Origin: Panorpa germanica
Taxonomy: Eukaryota > Arthropoda > Insecta > Mecoptera > Panorpidae
Assembly (NCBI GenBank): GCA_963678705.1
Contig: CAVMBN010000163.1
Location: 124,001 to 188,000, forward strand
Length of the DNA: 64,000 nucleotides
Direction: 5' to 3'
Position numbers and translations under genes: made by a program. Within the stretch, counting starts at the first letter, position 1, and each line of letters starts with the position of its first letter. Under the pieces are notes generated by a model that was not told where the DNA came from, made no database searches, and worked only from the letters and a program-made list of their open reading frames with translations. Shown here one piece after another: positions 20,325 to 31,520 of this stretch.

Positions 20325-21134
20325 TGGTTGAGTTTGGACCTATTTATCTATATAAGCTTGAAATTGGCTTATTTGCGATGTTGACGGTATCCAATTTCTC
20401 AGATTGATGGATTGCTTCTAACTCCTTTGATAGCGATGAATTGCGCCAAAGTTTCTCGAAGGACCTTTTTGTTATTAAATAATTAATAACAATTTTTTAT
20501 TTTCTTTAAATGGTTTAATCCGTGTCGAAGGATCAAATGGTTAATCCGTGTCGAAGGATCAAATGATTACACAAGCCAAAGTTTGTAAGAAAATGCAGCG
20601 AAATGCAATAATTTTACATAAAAACATTTATTATACGAATACACTTGACGAATTACAATAATTGAAAATTAAATGAATAACTGTATATATCAATGATACT
20701 GTGATACAATTCACTATTAAATTTTATTATGATTATTAAACTGTTAAACGTTGGAGTTGATAATTTTAGATGTTTACTGTTCTAGATACTAGTTAATAAT
20801 TAAAGATATTTAAGATGCTTATTGTATGAAGTTTGAGTTAATAATGATTATTTTAATAGTGTTTTATCAGTACATTGATAGAAAGAATGCATTTGTCAGG
20901 CCAGCTGTGTGCCCTTAAAACTGGTTTGTAAAATAAAATACAATGGCAGAGTAACAGTAATAATAACTTTGTTAGTTAATTCAATAACAAAGAAAAAAAT
21001 AAATTATTTGGTTAAACAAAAGAATTATTACAAAACTTAAGATCTAAAAATATACAAAATTATATTCTAATGAAATACATTAAGAACGTGAAATATCTAT
21101 ATACAAATATAGATTGTGTATGCGTTCTTAACCA
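20325..21134 (-). repeat. BEL/Pao 3' LTR (810 bp)
   Basis: Plus strand begins TGGTTGAGTTTGG and ends CGTTCTTAACCA, giving short imperfect inverted ends (TGGTT/AACCA). Differs from the other LTR only at four noticed positions (for example GAAATTGG versus GAGATTGG near the start and CCTTAAAACTGG versus CCTTGAAACTGG). Confidence 0.95.
20511..20563. repeat. 26-27 bp tandem duplication in BEL LTR (left)
   Basis: Two adjacent copies of TGGTT(T)AATCCGTGTCGAAGG plus ATCAAA. On the minus strand each reads TTTGATCCTTCGACACGG, resembling the CTTCGAGCCGGA motif next to the primer site. The same duplication is at 25612-25664 in the other LTR. Confidence 0.9.
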
Positions 21135-24092
21135 TACTCCCGCGCGTTGAAAATTGTAAGAATCATCTTGATTTTCAACTGATGTTCTGTAATAAGTAGC
21201 GGAACGAGATGTTGCACTAGACGCTGGTTTTCCCTTAGCTGTCTTGATAGTGGCTGCTCGAGTCGCTGAATCTTCATTAACACTAAATTTCACTTGTATA
21301 TCCAACATCCATTGCGATGGATAAAAGTTTGGCTCCTTGACTAGGACCAAAGTTCCTTGCTGCAGTACAGCATCCTTTGACATTTTCCACTTCACGAGCT
21401 GATAACAGCGTCCTAAGTATTCGCTTGACCTTTTTATCCAGCAACTTTGAATAAAGTCTTGAAATTGCGAGTAGCGCTGCGTTCGGCTTAATTTAGTTGG
21501 AGCGTCCTCTGCAGGAGCGATTCTTGTGATCTGCCGTCCTAATAAGAGGTGTCCAGGCGTGAAGGGAATTAGGTCATTGGGATTATTGGAAGCGGGAAAA
21601 AAGGGATGGAAATTGAGGATTGCCTCAATTTGAGTTTGCAGTGTACAAGTGAGTTTGAAGTTGTTATGATAATTTAATTTCGTTAATTTGGCAAGTAGAT
21701 AAAAATGCAATATACTGTATTTAAAACAGTTAGGTTTAGAGGGCCATTTAATGATTAAATTGAAATATTGAATAATGATTAATATGAAATATTCTATACC
21801 TCCTGGGTCGATATAGAAGAGTTTGTCAATTATAATGTTGCGGTTGATATATTTAAAATAAATACAAGAACCAAGTGCATTTTTTAACACATCACAAAAA
21901 CCATGTATTTCAAATGTTTTGGAATTCTTGATTAATGATTTTTGTGGTATGGATGCATTGTTTAAAGTCGGTAATTGCTTTATTAAAGGAGTCCATGTTT
22001 TTACTGAAAATTCTGGAATTTCAAGATTCCAGTGTAGATTTGTTAGCCTTAATTGTTGTTTCAATAGCATAAACGGTTTGACGTGGGGTGATAATAATTC
22101 ATGTGGATCAAAGATTTTGGCAATGAAAAATAGAACATTTTTATTGGGTAATTTTATAGGTGGATCAAAATGGGCGATATTGTATTTGAAACAATCTGTT
22201 TTTGAGCACCATTTGACAATTAAAGTTTTAAAATGCTCTAAGTCTGCGTGATCTATAATAAAATGTTGGTCTTGAATGGTGTTGTCTAAATTGAATAAAA
22301 TAATGTGATCATTCGACATCCATTTCCGTAAATAAGATCCTGCACTACTTAATGTTTCTAATGTTTTAATACAGCGGAGCTTGAGTTCTGATAGATCATT
22401 TGATCCAGTCAGTAGCTTATCAACATATGAATCATTAAGAGTGGTGTTTGTGGCATATGGATGTGAATTTAAGAATAATAATTTAGACCTTGTATGTAAG
22501 CTAATTAACCATAGTTGTTGTATCATTAATTCGCATGGTATGTCACAAGGCAATAGTAATGCGAGTGGATCCAAGGTTCTAGCTATTAATGATAAAACAT
22601 TTGATTTGGTTAATTTCATAAATAAGTGAATTGAATTATGCAATTCCTTGACCGTAAAAATGCCGTTTGTCTTGTTTCTAGAATTTTGAATGAAAAGTAA
22701 ATAGTATGTGGTGACGCTATTGATCGATTTAAAATTTGAAAATTTGTCAAATATAAAATTTGACTTGGCTATGGAGTAGTTTGACAAAATGAATGATTTA
22801 TGAGGTTTACTAGTAACACGCTTTCTTTGTGGTAAAGGAAAGGGTTTAGTAATTGCTGTTTTGTAATCTTCTATACCGTGATGCGGTAAAATATGTGTAG
22901 GTTCGGATGAATTATGAATAATGTTAGTAGTCATATGACCTGATCGTATATATTCATGAGTGAATGTAGAATACATAGACTTATGTTGTGTAATTCTATC
23001 AAATTTTCTTTCAAATGAAAGCAATTGTTTGGTAGCTGTGGTTTTGGTATCCCCTAGGGCTGATGTGGGCAATTTTAATGGTAATGTAATTGCGAATCTA
23101 CGATCTGAATCGCGAGTAGTAGTTTTGCTACAATGATCATGGCATGCTTGTTCTTCTGAAGTTAAAGTGCTACATTCCTTAACAGACTCGCTTTCACAAA
23201 CCTTGGGAAATTGAGTTTGTTCTTTTGTAATTAAAGTGCCACATTCTTTAACATACTCGCTTTCACAAAGCTTGGGAATTTGAGTTTGCAAGGATGTGTG
23301 ATGGTTTTGCGCATGATTGTTGTTGGTAGCAGATTTGTATTTAGTAACTATCCAACCTAGTGAAGTATTTTGCAACTGCAATCGATTATTGGATAGTGTT
23401 GATTTGCCTACGCGTAATAATTTCCAAAAAATGTCAGCTCCTAACAATAAATCCACAGATTGTGGTTCGTTAAAACTAGGATCTGCTAGTTTTATTGTAT
23501 GCGGTATTGATAGATTGACAATATCCAATTTGATGTGTGGGATTTTGTCGGTTATTGTGTCTATGAGCAGACAATTTACAAACGTTTTGTAATTGTTAAT
23601 AGATGAATGAAAAATGATTTTTGCTTGCTTATGAGTTTTAGCTTCGGAGTTATCAATTCCGGTAGCAACTACATCCGAATTTGTAGTGTGAATTTTTAAT
23701 TTTTGTAATAAACCTTTGGTTATAAAACTTGATGGACTACCGTTATCCAGAAGCGCGCGTGCAGTAATTATTTTACCGTTTTGGTCAGGTATGTTGACTA
23801 AAGCAGTTGATAACATATCTTGACTTGTGCGTTTGACTTGCGCTGTGAGTGTGCTGGAAGTGGCAGCTTTAGAAATTGAAGTATTTGATGCTTCAATTAC
23901 TTTAGACACTGAGATAATTTTATTGATTTTTGTGCCTATTTTAACGTATTGCATAAGAAAATCCGTATTTTCTTCATCAATGCGGTCTATTTCAGCTTGA
24001 TCCTCAGTTTGTTCATGCATTTTTTCATGAACTTTATTAATCGAAGCCATTAGTGGTTCCCATTGTTTATGAAGGAACTTTATATTTTCCAC
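21060..24092 (-). CDS. BEL/Pao patchwork polyprotein (1010 codons, RT deleted)
   Basis: Uninterrupted frame; the listed start is a GTG, and the frame is open further upstream to about 24145, where TGCAG could be a splice acceptor, so the true N-terminus is unsure. Regions: residues 1-60 resemble the coiled-coil start of BEL Gag; 85-250 a Pao-type protease, with LLDNGS where D-S/T-G is expected; 265-316 a 23-residue tandem repeat (QIPKLCESEYVKECGTL / QFPKVCESESVKECSTL); 350-405 the RT N-terminus (ERKFDRI...YIRSGHM...LPHHG); then RT fingers and palm missing, with only YVDKLLTGSNDLSELKL left (YVDD to YVDK). DPLALLLP (508) and DPHELLSP (662) are two copies of one A17-type segment, and IKWCSKTDCFKY (~626) and IKWPSKPNCFKY (~781) another pair. 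Residues 816-990 match the integrase C-terminal/DUF5641 end. It cannot encode an active RT. Confidence 0.85.
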   Translation of the reverse strand: MENIKFLHKQWEPLMASINKVHEKMHEQTEDQAEIDRIDEENTDFLMQYVKIGTKINKIISVSKVIEASNTSISKAATSSTLTAQVKRTSQDMLSTALVNIPDQNGKIITARALLDNGSPSSFITKGLLQKLKIHTTNSDVVATGIDNSEAKTHKQAKIIFHSSINNYKTFVNCLLIDTITDKIPHIKLDIVNLSIPHTIKLADPSFNEPQSVDLLLGADIFWKLLRVGKSTLSNNRLQLQNTSLGWIVTKYKSATNNNHAQNHHTSLQTQIPKLCESEYVKECGTLITKEQTQFPKVCESESVKECSTLTSEEQACHDHCSKTTTRDSDRRFAITLPLKLPTSALGDTKTTATKQLLSFERKFDRITQHKSMYSTFTHEYIRSGHMTTNIIHNSSEPTHILPHHGIEDYKTAITKPFPLPQRKRVTSKPHKSFILSNYSIAKSNFIFDKFSNFKSINSVTTYYLLFIQNSRNKTNGIFTVKELHNSIHLFMKLTKSNVLSLIARTLDPLALLLPCDIPCELMIQQLWLISLHTRSKLLFLNSHPYATNTTLNDSYVDKLLTGSNDLSELKLRCIKTLETLSSAGSYLRKWMSNDHIILFNLDNTIQDQHFIIDHADLEHFKTLIVKWCSKTDCFKYNIAHFDPPIKLPNKNVLFFIAKIFDPHELLSPHVKPFMLLKQQLRLTNLHWNLEIPEFSVKTWTPLIKQLPTLNNASIPQKSLIKNSKTFEIHGFCDVLKNALGSCIYFKYINRNIIIDKLFYIDPGGIEYFILIIIQYFNLIIKWPSKPNCFKYSILHFYLLAKLTKLNYHNNFKLTCTLQTQIEAILNFHPFFPASNNPNDLIPFTPGHLLLGRQITRIAPAEDAPTKLSRTQRYSQFQDFIQSCWIKRSSEYLGRCYQLVKWKMSKDAVLQQGTLVLVKEPNFYPSQWMLDIQVKFSVNEDSATRAATIKTAKGKPASSATSRSATYYRTSVENQDDSYNFQRAGVWLRTHTQSIFVYRYFTFLMYFIRI

Positions 24093-24277
24093 ATCGTAAG
24101 TGGATGGATCTTTTATATCAACATTTTCGATGGCTTTACTGCATCGATTTAATTAAGATTTAATACTATGTAATTTTGTATTTAAGATTTTTAAAGACAT
24201 TGTGAATGTGACTTTAAAATCTCTAATGATATTTTAAATATAACATTTAAAACTAATTTTAATAGTGTATTATTGCT

Positions 24278-24868
24278 GATGCAAATAATATGAAGGTACT
24301 CTATTACGTAAAATACGTAAAAGACTTCTGTGCAAAATACACAGACGGTAATTTTGGTTTGAAAAAAGAATTCAAACGCTAAAAAATGGAATAATAATAT
24401 TCGCTATGTAAATGCGATTGGCGTATGTACTCTAAATGTCTTAATCCTATGAGAGGACTTTAGATGACCTATGTGAGATTATACTTATGGAATCGAATGT
24501 TCGCAACCAATGCAATTAATGTATGTGTGCTAAATGACACAAATATAATTCAAATATTTAAAAAATAATTGAAAAAGATATATATTATTGTGGATGCAAT
24601 AATATAATCGATGATCTATTACGTAACACGTAAAAAGATTTCTGTGCAAAATACACAGATGAGTATTTTGATTTGAACAAATATATTCAAATGCTTAAAA
24701 TGGAATAATTATATTCGCTAAATAATGCGATTGGCATATGTGCTCTAAGTGTCGTATTCCTATGAGAGGACGTTAGATGACGTAATAAGAGGCTATATTT
24801 GTGGAATCTAATATTCGCAACCAATGCAATTAATGTGTGTGTGTGTGTGTGCTTAATGACACTAATAC
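24278..24868. repeat. ~280-bp direct duplication (period 315 bp) in BEL leader
   Basis: Copy 1 starts GATGCAAATAATATGAAG (24278), copy 2 GATGCAATAATATAATCG (24593). Shared blocks include CTGTGCAAAATACACAGA, CCTATGAGAGGAC and CGCAACCAATGCAATTAATG. The copies are clearly diverged, so the duplication is old relative to the LTRs. Confidence 0.88.
24833..24851. repeat. (GT)n microsatellite
   Basis: About nine GT units expanding the TGTGTGTGC end of the second leader copy; the first copy has only ATGTATGTGTGC. Confidence 0.85.
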
Positions 24869-25425
24869 GAGCCCTATAGATGGTCAATAGCTTGGTAACG
24901 CTAAATGACTTGACTAAAGTGGCAAGGATTTATTAACTACAAACAGAAACTAAATATCGTTGAAAGATTGATTAAAAAATATAATACAACAATGATACGA
25001 ACTTATGATGGAAGTGAATCATTGATGTCTAAACACCTTAGTAAAATGAAATAACGCTTGAACAGTAGTAAATGTAAAATTTGTAAAAATATGTAAGATG
25101 TAAGTGCAAAAACCCAAAATAGAGGTAATAAAGGATAGGATGGGAATTATATAAATGTTTTAGGATTACCTTGACACCACTGTCGTGTAGTAGCTCTCGT
25201 TTCAAGACTGAATCCAGATGCTGCTGCGATTGACTCGTGTGTGCTGTTGTACTTGACGCCAAAAGTGAGATTGATGAATCCTGCGATGAAAATCCTTTTC
25301 AGAGATGATCAATTCGGTGTGAATCTTCTTTAAAGATGCTCAATTGCTGGATCCGCTGATGAGAATCTTGCTTGAAGATGATTTAATGATGTGCATCCGC
25401 TCTTATCCGGCTCGAAGACGACAAC

Positions 25426-26235
25426 TGGTTGAGTTTGGACCTATTTATCTATATAAGCTTGAGATTGGCTTATTTGCGATGTTGACGGTATCCAATTTCT
25501 CAGATTGATGGATTGCTTCTAACTCCTTTGATAGCGATGAATTGCGCCAAAGTTTCTCGAAGGACCTTTTTGTTATTAAATAATTAATAACAATTTTTTA
25601 TTTTCTTTAAATGGTTTAATCCGTGTCGAAGGATCAAATGGTTAATCCGTGTCGAAGGATCAAATGATTACACAAGCCAAAGTTTGTAAGAAAATGCAGC
25701 GAAATGCAATAATTTTACATAAAAACATTTATTATACGAATACACTTGACGAATTACAATAATTGAAAATTAAATGAATAACTGTATATATCAATGATAC
25801 TGTGATACAATTCACTATTAAATTTTATTATGATTATTAAACTGTTAAACGTTGGAGTTGATAATTTTAGATGTTTACTGTTCTAGATACTAGTTAATAA
25901 TTAAAGATATTTAAGATGCTTACTGTATGAAGTTTGAGTTAATAATAATTATTTTAATAGTGTTTTATCAGTACATTGATAGAAAGAATGCATTTGTCAG
26001 GCCAGCTGTGTGCCCTTGAAACTGGTTTGTAAAATAAAATACAATGGCAGAGTAACAGTAATAATAACTTTGTTAGTTAATTCAATAACAAAGAAAAAAA
26101 TAAATTATTTGGTTAAACAAAAGAATTATTACAAAACTTAAGATCTAAAAATATACAAAATTATATTCTAATGAAATACATTAAGAACGTGAAATATCTA
26201 TATACAAATATAGATTGTGTATGCGTTCTTAACCA
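25426..26235 (-). repeat. BEL/Pao 5' LTR (810 bp)
   Basis: Same ends as the left copy. On the minus strand it is followed by GTTGTCGTCTTCGAGCCGGA, the kind of CTTCGAGCCGGA leader that often follows BEL/Pao 5' LTRs (from memory). Confidence 0.95.
25612..25664. repeat. 26-27 bp tandem duplication in BEL LTR (right)
   Basis: Identical to 20511-20563; present in both LTRs, so it predates this insertion. Confidence 0.9.
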
Positions 26236-26240
26236 ATAGT
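26236..26240. other. BEL target site duplication, right copy (ATAGT)
   Basis: Partner of 20320-20324; the satellite continues in register with TAATGTTAATCGAC. Confidence 0.9.
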
Positions 26241-26723
26241 TAATGTTAATCGACTTACTTGATAGTGGGCGGCAACCTTTTGTCTTCCGTATATTTGTAG
26301 TGTTTATATAAGGTCTTCCTTATATAGCTCTACAGATTTCTTGAATTTCTTAACCACTTGATGTTTTAGCACTAACACTAACATAATTATTATCACTTTT
26401 TTTGTCTATCGCACTTATTAATGTCTTATATCAAACATCAAAGTTACAATTTGGAGGTTATGTTTATAAGACCGCGTGTACGCGTATTGAAAAATTCGTT
26501 TTTCACACTGGTTTCCAACTGTCAAACTTTTGTAAAAACACTTTGTTTAGGGTAAATTAACACAAATTAAAAACAAACTTAAATACTTTTCGTTTGAAAA
26601 AGTATTTATATAATTTATTTAATTTTTTTCCGTAATTAATTTCTCACTTTTAATTACTTTTTTCACCTAAAGTAGCAGGAGCCGATCACACACATAGTAG
26701 ATAGGAACCACTTGTGTTGCAAA

Positions 26724-27680
26724 GCAATATTAACGTCCTTGTAAACCAATACGTAGGTCTTCCTTTTTGTATTAAGTCCCATCTGTCTTGCCAGAGCTTA
26801 TGCATATAAGTTGAAATAGTACTAAAACGACGAATTGAGAAAAAATAATGATTCATCACTTTGGCAATATATTTGGTATCGTCTCCAGACTTTTATCCTA
26901 CATCCGCATTAACATTAAATCCTCGAAATTTGTCGCATTAACTTTAAATCATTATAATTTGATTTTTTCAGTTCTAGCGTAATTTGAACTTAAGTAAGTG
27001 CATGAGTGATTTTTAAATCTAAAGGAATTGTCCCCAATATCACCTGCACCACTTCTGTAGATACAGTTCTGCAACATCGCGTCATCGTCAATGACATAGT
27101 TCTTTGCATGGAAGATCTGGAAGATTGATCCTGTAATACCATGCTTAAGCACAATACACAACCATTGGCATAAATGCCCCCTTGTATAGTGTCGGCATAC
27201 TTGCCGAGTTTAAGCTTTATTCCGTCCTGTTGACACGCGCAAGGTGTGTTACAAGTTTATCATTCGTTGTTACCGTATTTGTTTCGTAGCTTTGTAGCTT
27301 CAAGAAACTACAGATTTTATCTATAGCAGGTCGAGAATAGCTTTCTAGTTGTTCTGTACTATTTGCATTTATAACGATCACATTATCGTTGGCAAAACAT
27401 ACGTCTACACAACCTTTTGAGTGGGAAACACAGTTCTCGTCAAATACCATGTTCCAGAGCTCAGGCCCCATTACGGATCGCTAAGGACAACCTTTAGATA
27501 GTTGCCTTTTCATGGATCGGTAATCGGTTTGTAAAATTAATGTTCGACAATAAAAATAGTTCTCCATAGCGCAGTAGACGTACCTAGAGGTTTTTGTTGG
27601 TCTAATTCTTTGAAGGTCACTTAGCCACCAGACATTATCAAAGGCACACTGAATTTCTTTAAATATCTCATGTACATACT
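26724..27680 (-). pseudogene. R1-clade RT fragment, unit 6, with 42-bp insertion
   Basis: Left-subfamily copy (STEQLE). A unique 42-bp stretch (26809-26850) replaces TGC within the TGCATATATGCA palindrome. A TAG stop lies in the KGCPQ motif (CCTTAGCGA), so the open palm frame starts only at 27471. Confidence 0.85.
26809..26850. other. 42-bp unique insertion in satellite unit 6
   Basis: A sequence starting AGTTGAAATAGTACTAAAAC replaces the TGC inside TGCATATATGCATTCATC. No other unit has it and no source was recognised in the window. It occupies the same palindrome used by the non-LTR insertion at 56997. Confidence 0.85.
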
Positions 27681-28349
27681 TGTACTTATTCCTACTTACT
27701 TACCATTTGTTTGTTACCATTGAATGTTCATGAACGATGAATCACTATTTCCAAGAAAACCGCATATATTGTTCACTTAATCACTTATAACAATTAATAC
27801 ACTCTCATTATTATTTCAAACACGCATTTATATAAACTAATTCTTGTGTTTTAATATTATTTTTAGTTAATGTTAATCGACTCACTTGATAGTGAGCGGC
27901 AACCTTTTGTCTTCCGTATATTTGTAGTGTTAATATGAGGTCTTCCTTATATAGCTCTACAGATTTCTTGAATTTCTTAACCACTTGATGTTTTTGCACT
28001 AACACTAACCTAATTATTATCACTTTTTTTGTCTATCGCACTTATTTATGTCTTATATCAAACATCAAAGTTACAATTTTGAGGTTATGTTTATAAGACC
28101 GCGTGTACGCGTAATGAAAAATTCGTTTTTAACACTGATTTCCAACTGTTAAACTTTTGTAAAAACACTTTGTTTAGGGTAAATTAAAACAAATTTAAAA
28201 CAAACTTAAATACTTTTCGCTTGAAAAAGTATTCATATAATTTATTTAATTTTTTTCCGTAATTAATTTCTCACTTTTAATCACTTTTTTCACCTAAAGT
28301 AGCAGGAGCCGATCACACACATAGTAGATAGGAACCACTTGTGTTGCAA

Positions 28350-29266
28350 AGCAATATTAACGTCCTTGTAAACCAATACGTAGGTCTTCCTTTTTGTATT
28401 AAGTCCCATCTGTCTTGCCAGAGCTTATGCATATATGCATTCATCTCTTTGGCAATATATTTGGTATCGTCTCCAGACTTTTATCCTACAGCCGCATTAA
28501 CTTTAAATCCTTGAAATTTTTCGCATTAATTTTAAATCATCAAAATTTGATTTTTTCAGTTCTAGCGTAATTTCTACTTGAGTAAGTGCATGAGTGATTT
28601 TTAAATCTAAAGGAATTGTCCCCAATATCACTTGAACCACTTCTGTAGATACAGTTCTGCAACAACGCGTCATCGTCAATAACATAGTTCTTTGCACGGA
28701 AGATCTGGAAGATTGATCCTGTAATACCATGCCGAAGCACAATACACAACTATTAGCGTAAATGCCCCCTTGTATAGTGTCGGCATAGTTGCCGAGATTA
28801 AGCTTCATTCCGTCCTTGTGACACGCGAAAGGTGTGTTACAAGTTTATCATTCGTTGTTACTGTATTTGTTTCGTAGCTTTGTAGCTTCAAGAAACTACA
28901 GATTTTATATATAGCAGGTCGAGAACGGCTTTCTAGGGTTTCTGTACTATTTGCACCGATAAGGATCACATTATCGTTGGCAAAACATATGTCTACACAA
29001 CCTTTTGAGTGAGAAACACAGTTCTCGTCGAATACCATTTTCCAGAGCTCAGGCCCTATGACAGATCGCTGAGGACAACCTTTAGATAGCTGCCTTTTCA
29101 TGGAACGGTATTCGGTTAGTAAAATAATGTTCGACAATGAAAATAGTTCTCCATAGCGCAGTAGACGTACCTATAGGTTTTTGCCGGTCTTATTCTTTGA
29201 AGGTCACTTGGCCACCGGACATCAACAAAGGTACACTAAATTTCTATAAATATCTCCTATACATAC
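28350..29266 (-). pseudogene. R1-clade RT fragment, unit 7
   Basis: First copy of the right subfamily (STETLES; motif A region altered to GTTGATGTCC). Palm frame open for 110 codons (28805-29137) with LWKMVFDE; thumb open at 28503-28808. Confidence 0.85.
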
Positions 29267-29936
29267 TTGTACTTATGCCTACTTACTTACCATTTGTTTG
29301 TTACCATTGAATGTTCATGAACGATCAATCACTATTTCCAAGAAAACCGCATATATTGTTCACTTAATCACTTATAACAATTAATACACTCTCATTATTA
29401 TTTAAAACACGCATTTATATAAACTAATTCTTGTGTTTTAATATTATTTATAGTTAATGTTATTTGACTTACTTGATAGTGGGCGGCAACCTTTTGTCTT
29501 CCGTATATTTGTAGTGTTTATATGAGGTCTTCCTTATATATCTCTACAGATTTTTTGAATTTTAAACCACTTGATGTTTTAGCACTAACACTAACCTAAT
29601 TATTATCACTTTTTTTGTCTATCGCACTTATTAATGTCTTATATCAAACATCAAAGTTACAAATTTGAGGTTATGTTTATAAGACCGCGTGTACGCGTAA
29701 TGAAATATTAGTTTTTAACACTGGTTTCCAACTGTCAAACTTTTGTAAAAACACTTTGTTTATGGTAAATTAACACAAATTTAAAACAAACTTAAATACT
29801 TTTCGTTTGAAAAAGTATTCATATAATTTATTAAATTTTTTTCCATAAATAATTTCTCACTTTTAATCACTTTTTTCGCCTAAAGTAGCAGGAGCCGATT
29901 ACACACATAGTAGATAGGAACCACTTGTGTTGCAAA

Positions 29937-30850
29937 GCAATATTAACGTCCTTGTAAACCAATACGTAGGTCTTCCTTTTTGTATTAAGTCCCATCTGTC
30001 TTGCCAGAGCTTATGCATATATGCATTCATCTCTTTGGCAATATATTTGGTATCGTCTTCAGACCTTTATCCTACAGCCGCATTAACTTTAAATCCTCGA
30101 AATTTGTCGCATTAATTTTAAATCATCAAAATTTGATTTTTTCAGTTCTAGCGTAATTTGTACTTGAGTAAGTGCATGAGTGATTTTTAAATCTAAAGGA
30201 ATTGTCCCCAATATCATTTGCACCAGTTCTGTAGATACAGTTCTGCAACAACGCGTCATCGTCAATAACATAGTTCTTTGCATGGAAGATCTGGAAGATT
30301 GATCCTGTAATACCATGCCTAAAAAATACACAACTATTAGCATAAATGCCCCCTTGTATAGTGTCGGCATAGTTGCCGAGTTTAAGCTTCATTCCGTCCT
30401 TGTGACACGCGCAAGGTGTGTTACAAGTTTATCATTCGTTGTTACTGTATTTGTTTCGTAGCTTTGTAGCTTCAAGAAACTACAGATTTTATATATAGCA
30501 GGTCGAGAACGGCTTTCTAGGGTTTCTGTACTATTTGCACCGATAAGGATCACATTATCGTTAAAAAAACATATGTCTACACAACCTTTCGAGTGAGAAA
30601 CACAGTTCTCGTCGAATACCATGTTCCAGAGCTCAGGCCCCATTACAGATCGCTGAGGACAACCTTTAAATAGTTGCCTTTTCATGGAACGGTAATCGGT
30701 TTGTAAAATAATGTTGGACAATGAAAATAGTTCTCCATAGCGCAGTAGACGTACCTATAGGTTTTTGCCGGTCTAATTCTTTGAAGGTCACTTGGCCACT
30801 GGACATCAACAAAGGCACACTAAATTTCTATAAATATCTCATATACATAC
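29937..30850 (-). pseudogene. R1-clade RT fragment, unit 8
   Basis: Palm open (30389-30721) but the active site reads CFFNDN. A 2-bp deletion near 30321 changes the thumb frame, so the open frame there reads TLYKGAFMLIVVYFLGMVL. Confidence 0.85.
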
Positions 30851-31520
30851 TTGTTTTTATGCCTACTTACTTACCATTTGTTTGTTACCATTGAATGTTC
30901 ATGAACGATCAATCACTATTTCCAAGAAAACCGCATATATTGTTCACTTAATCACTTATAACAATTAATACACTCTCATTATTATTTAAAACACGCATTT
31001 ATATAAACTAATTCTCGTGTTTTAATAATATTTATACTTAATGTTATTCGACTTACTTGATAGTGGGCGGCAACCTTTTGTCTTCCGTATATTTGTAGTG
31101 TTTATATGAGGTCTTCCTTATATATCTCTACAGATTTCTTGAATTTTAAACCACTTGATGTTTTAGCACTAACACTAACCTAATTATTATCACTTTTTTT
31201 GTCTATCGCACTTATTAATGTCTTATATCAAACATCAAATTTACAAATTTGAGGTTATGTTTATAAGACCGCGTGTACGCGTATTGAAAAATTCGTTTTT
31301 AACACTGGTTTCCAACTCTCAAACTTTTGTAAAAACACTTTGTTTAGGGTACATTAACACAAATTTAAAACAAACTTAAATACTTTTTGTTTGAAAAAGT
31401 ATTCATATAATTTATTTAATTTTTTTCCATAATTAATTTCTCACTTTTAATCACTTTTTTCACCTAAAGTAGCAGGAGCCGATCACACACATAGTAGATA
31501 GGAACCACTTGAGTTGCAAA

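Larger units (their letters stand above)
24093..25425 (-). other. BEL leader/intron-like region without a gene
   Basis: Between the 5' LTR and the main ORF. The first part (25262-25170, minus strand) is open and Ser/Gln-rich (ASSTTAHTSQSQQHLDSVLK) and ends at GTCAAGGTAATCC, which looks like a splice donor; TGCAG near 24139 would be an acceptor. Joining them directly does not keep the frame, so splicing is uncertain. The middle is AT-rich and contains a diverged tandem duplication. Confidence 0.45.
20325..26235 (-). mobile_element. BEL/Pao LTR retrotransposon, non-autonomous (5,911 bp)
   Basis: Two 810-bp LTRs differing at four positions by eye, flanked by a 5-bp duplication; the internal ORF runs on the minus strand, so the right LTR is the 5' LTR. 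The single ORF keeps a BEL/Pao-type protease and the C-terminal DUF5641-like end, but gag's zinc knuckle, most of RT and the integrase core are missing. Near-identical LTRs and an unbroken ORF mark it as the youngest insertion in the window, presumably moved in trans by a complete relative. Confidence 0.93.

Noticed and set aside
22381..22629. Plus-strand ORFs inside the BEL ORF
   Set aside because: The opposite strand carries protease and DUF5641-like motifs; these plus-strand frames have no recognisable content.
25038..25262. BEL exon 1 spliced to the main ORF
   Set aside because: Donor- and acceptor-like sites exist but direct joining puts a TAA in frame, so a coding splice cannot be supported from sequence alone.
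27811..28023. 70-codon minus-strand ORF in the spacer of one unit
   Set aside because: Open only because one stop was mutated in this copy; the other copies carry the stop, so it is chance.
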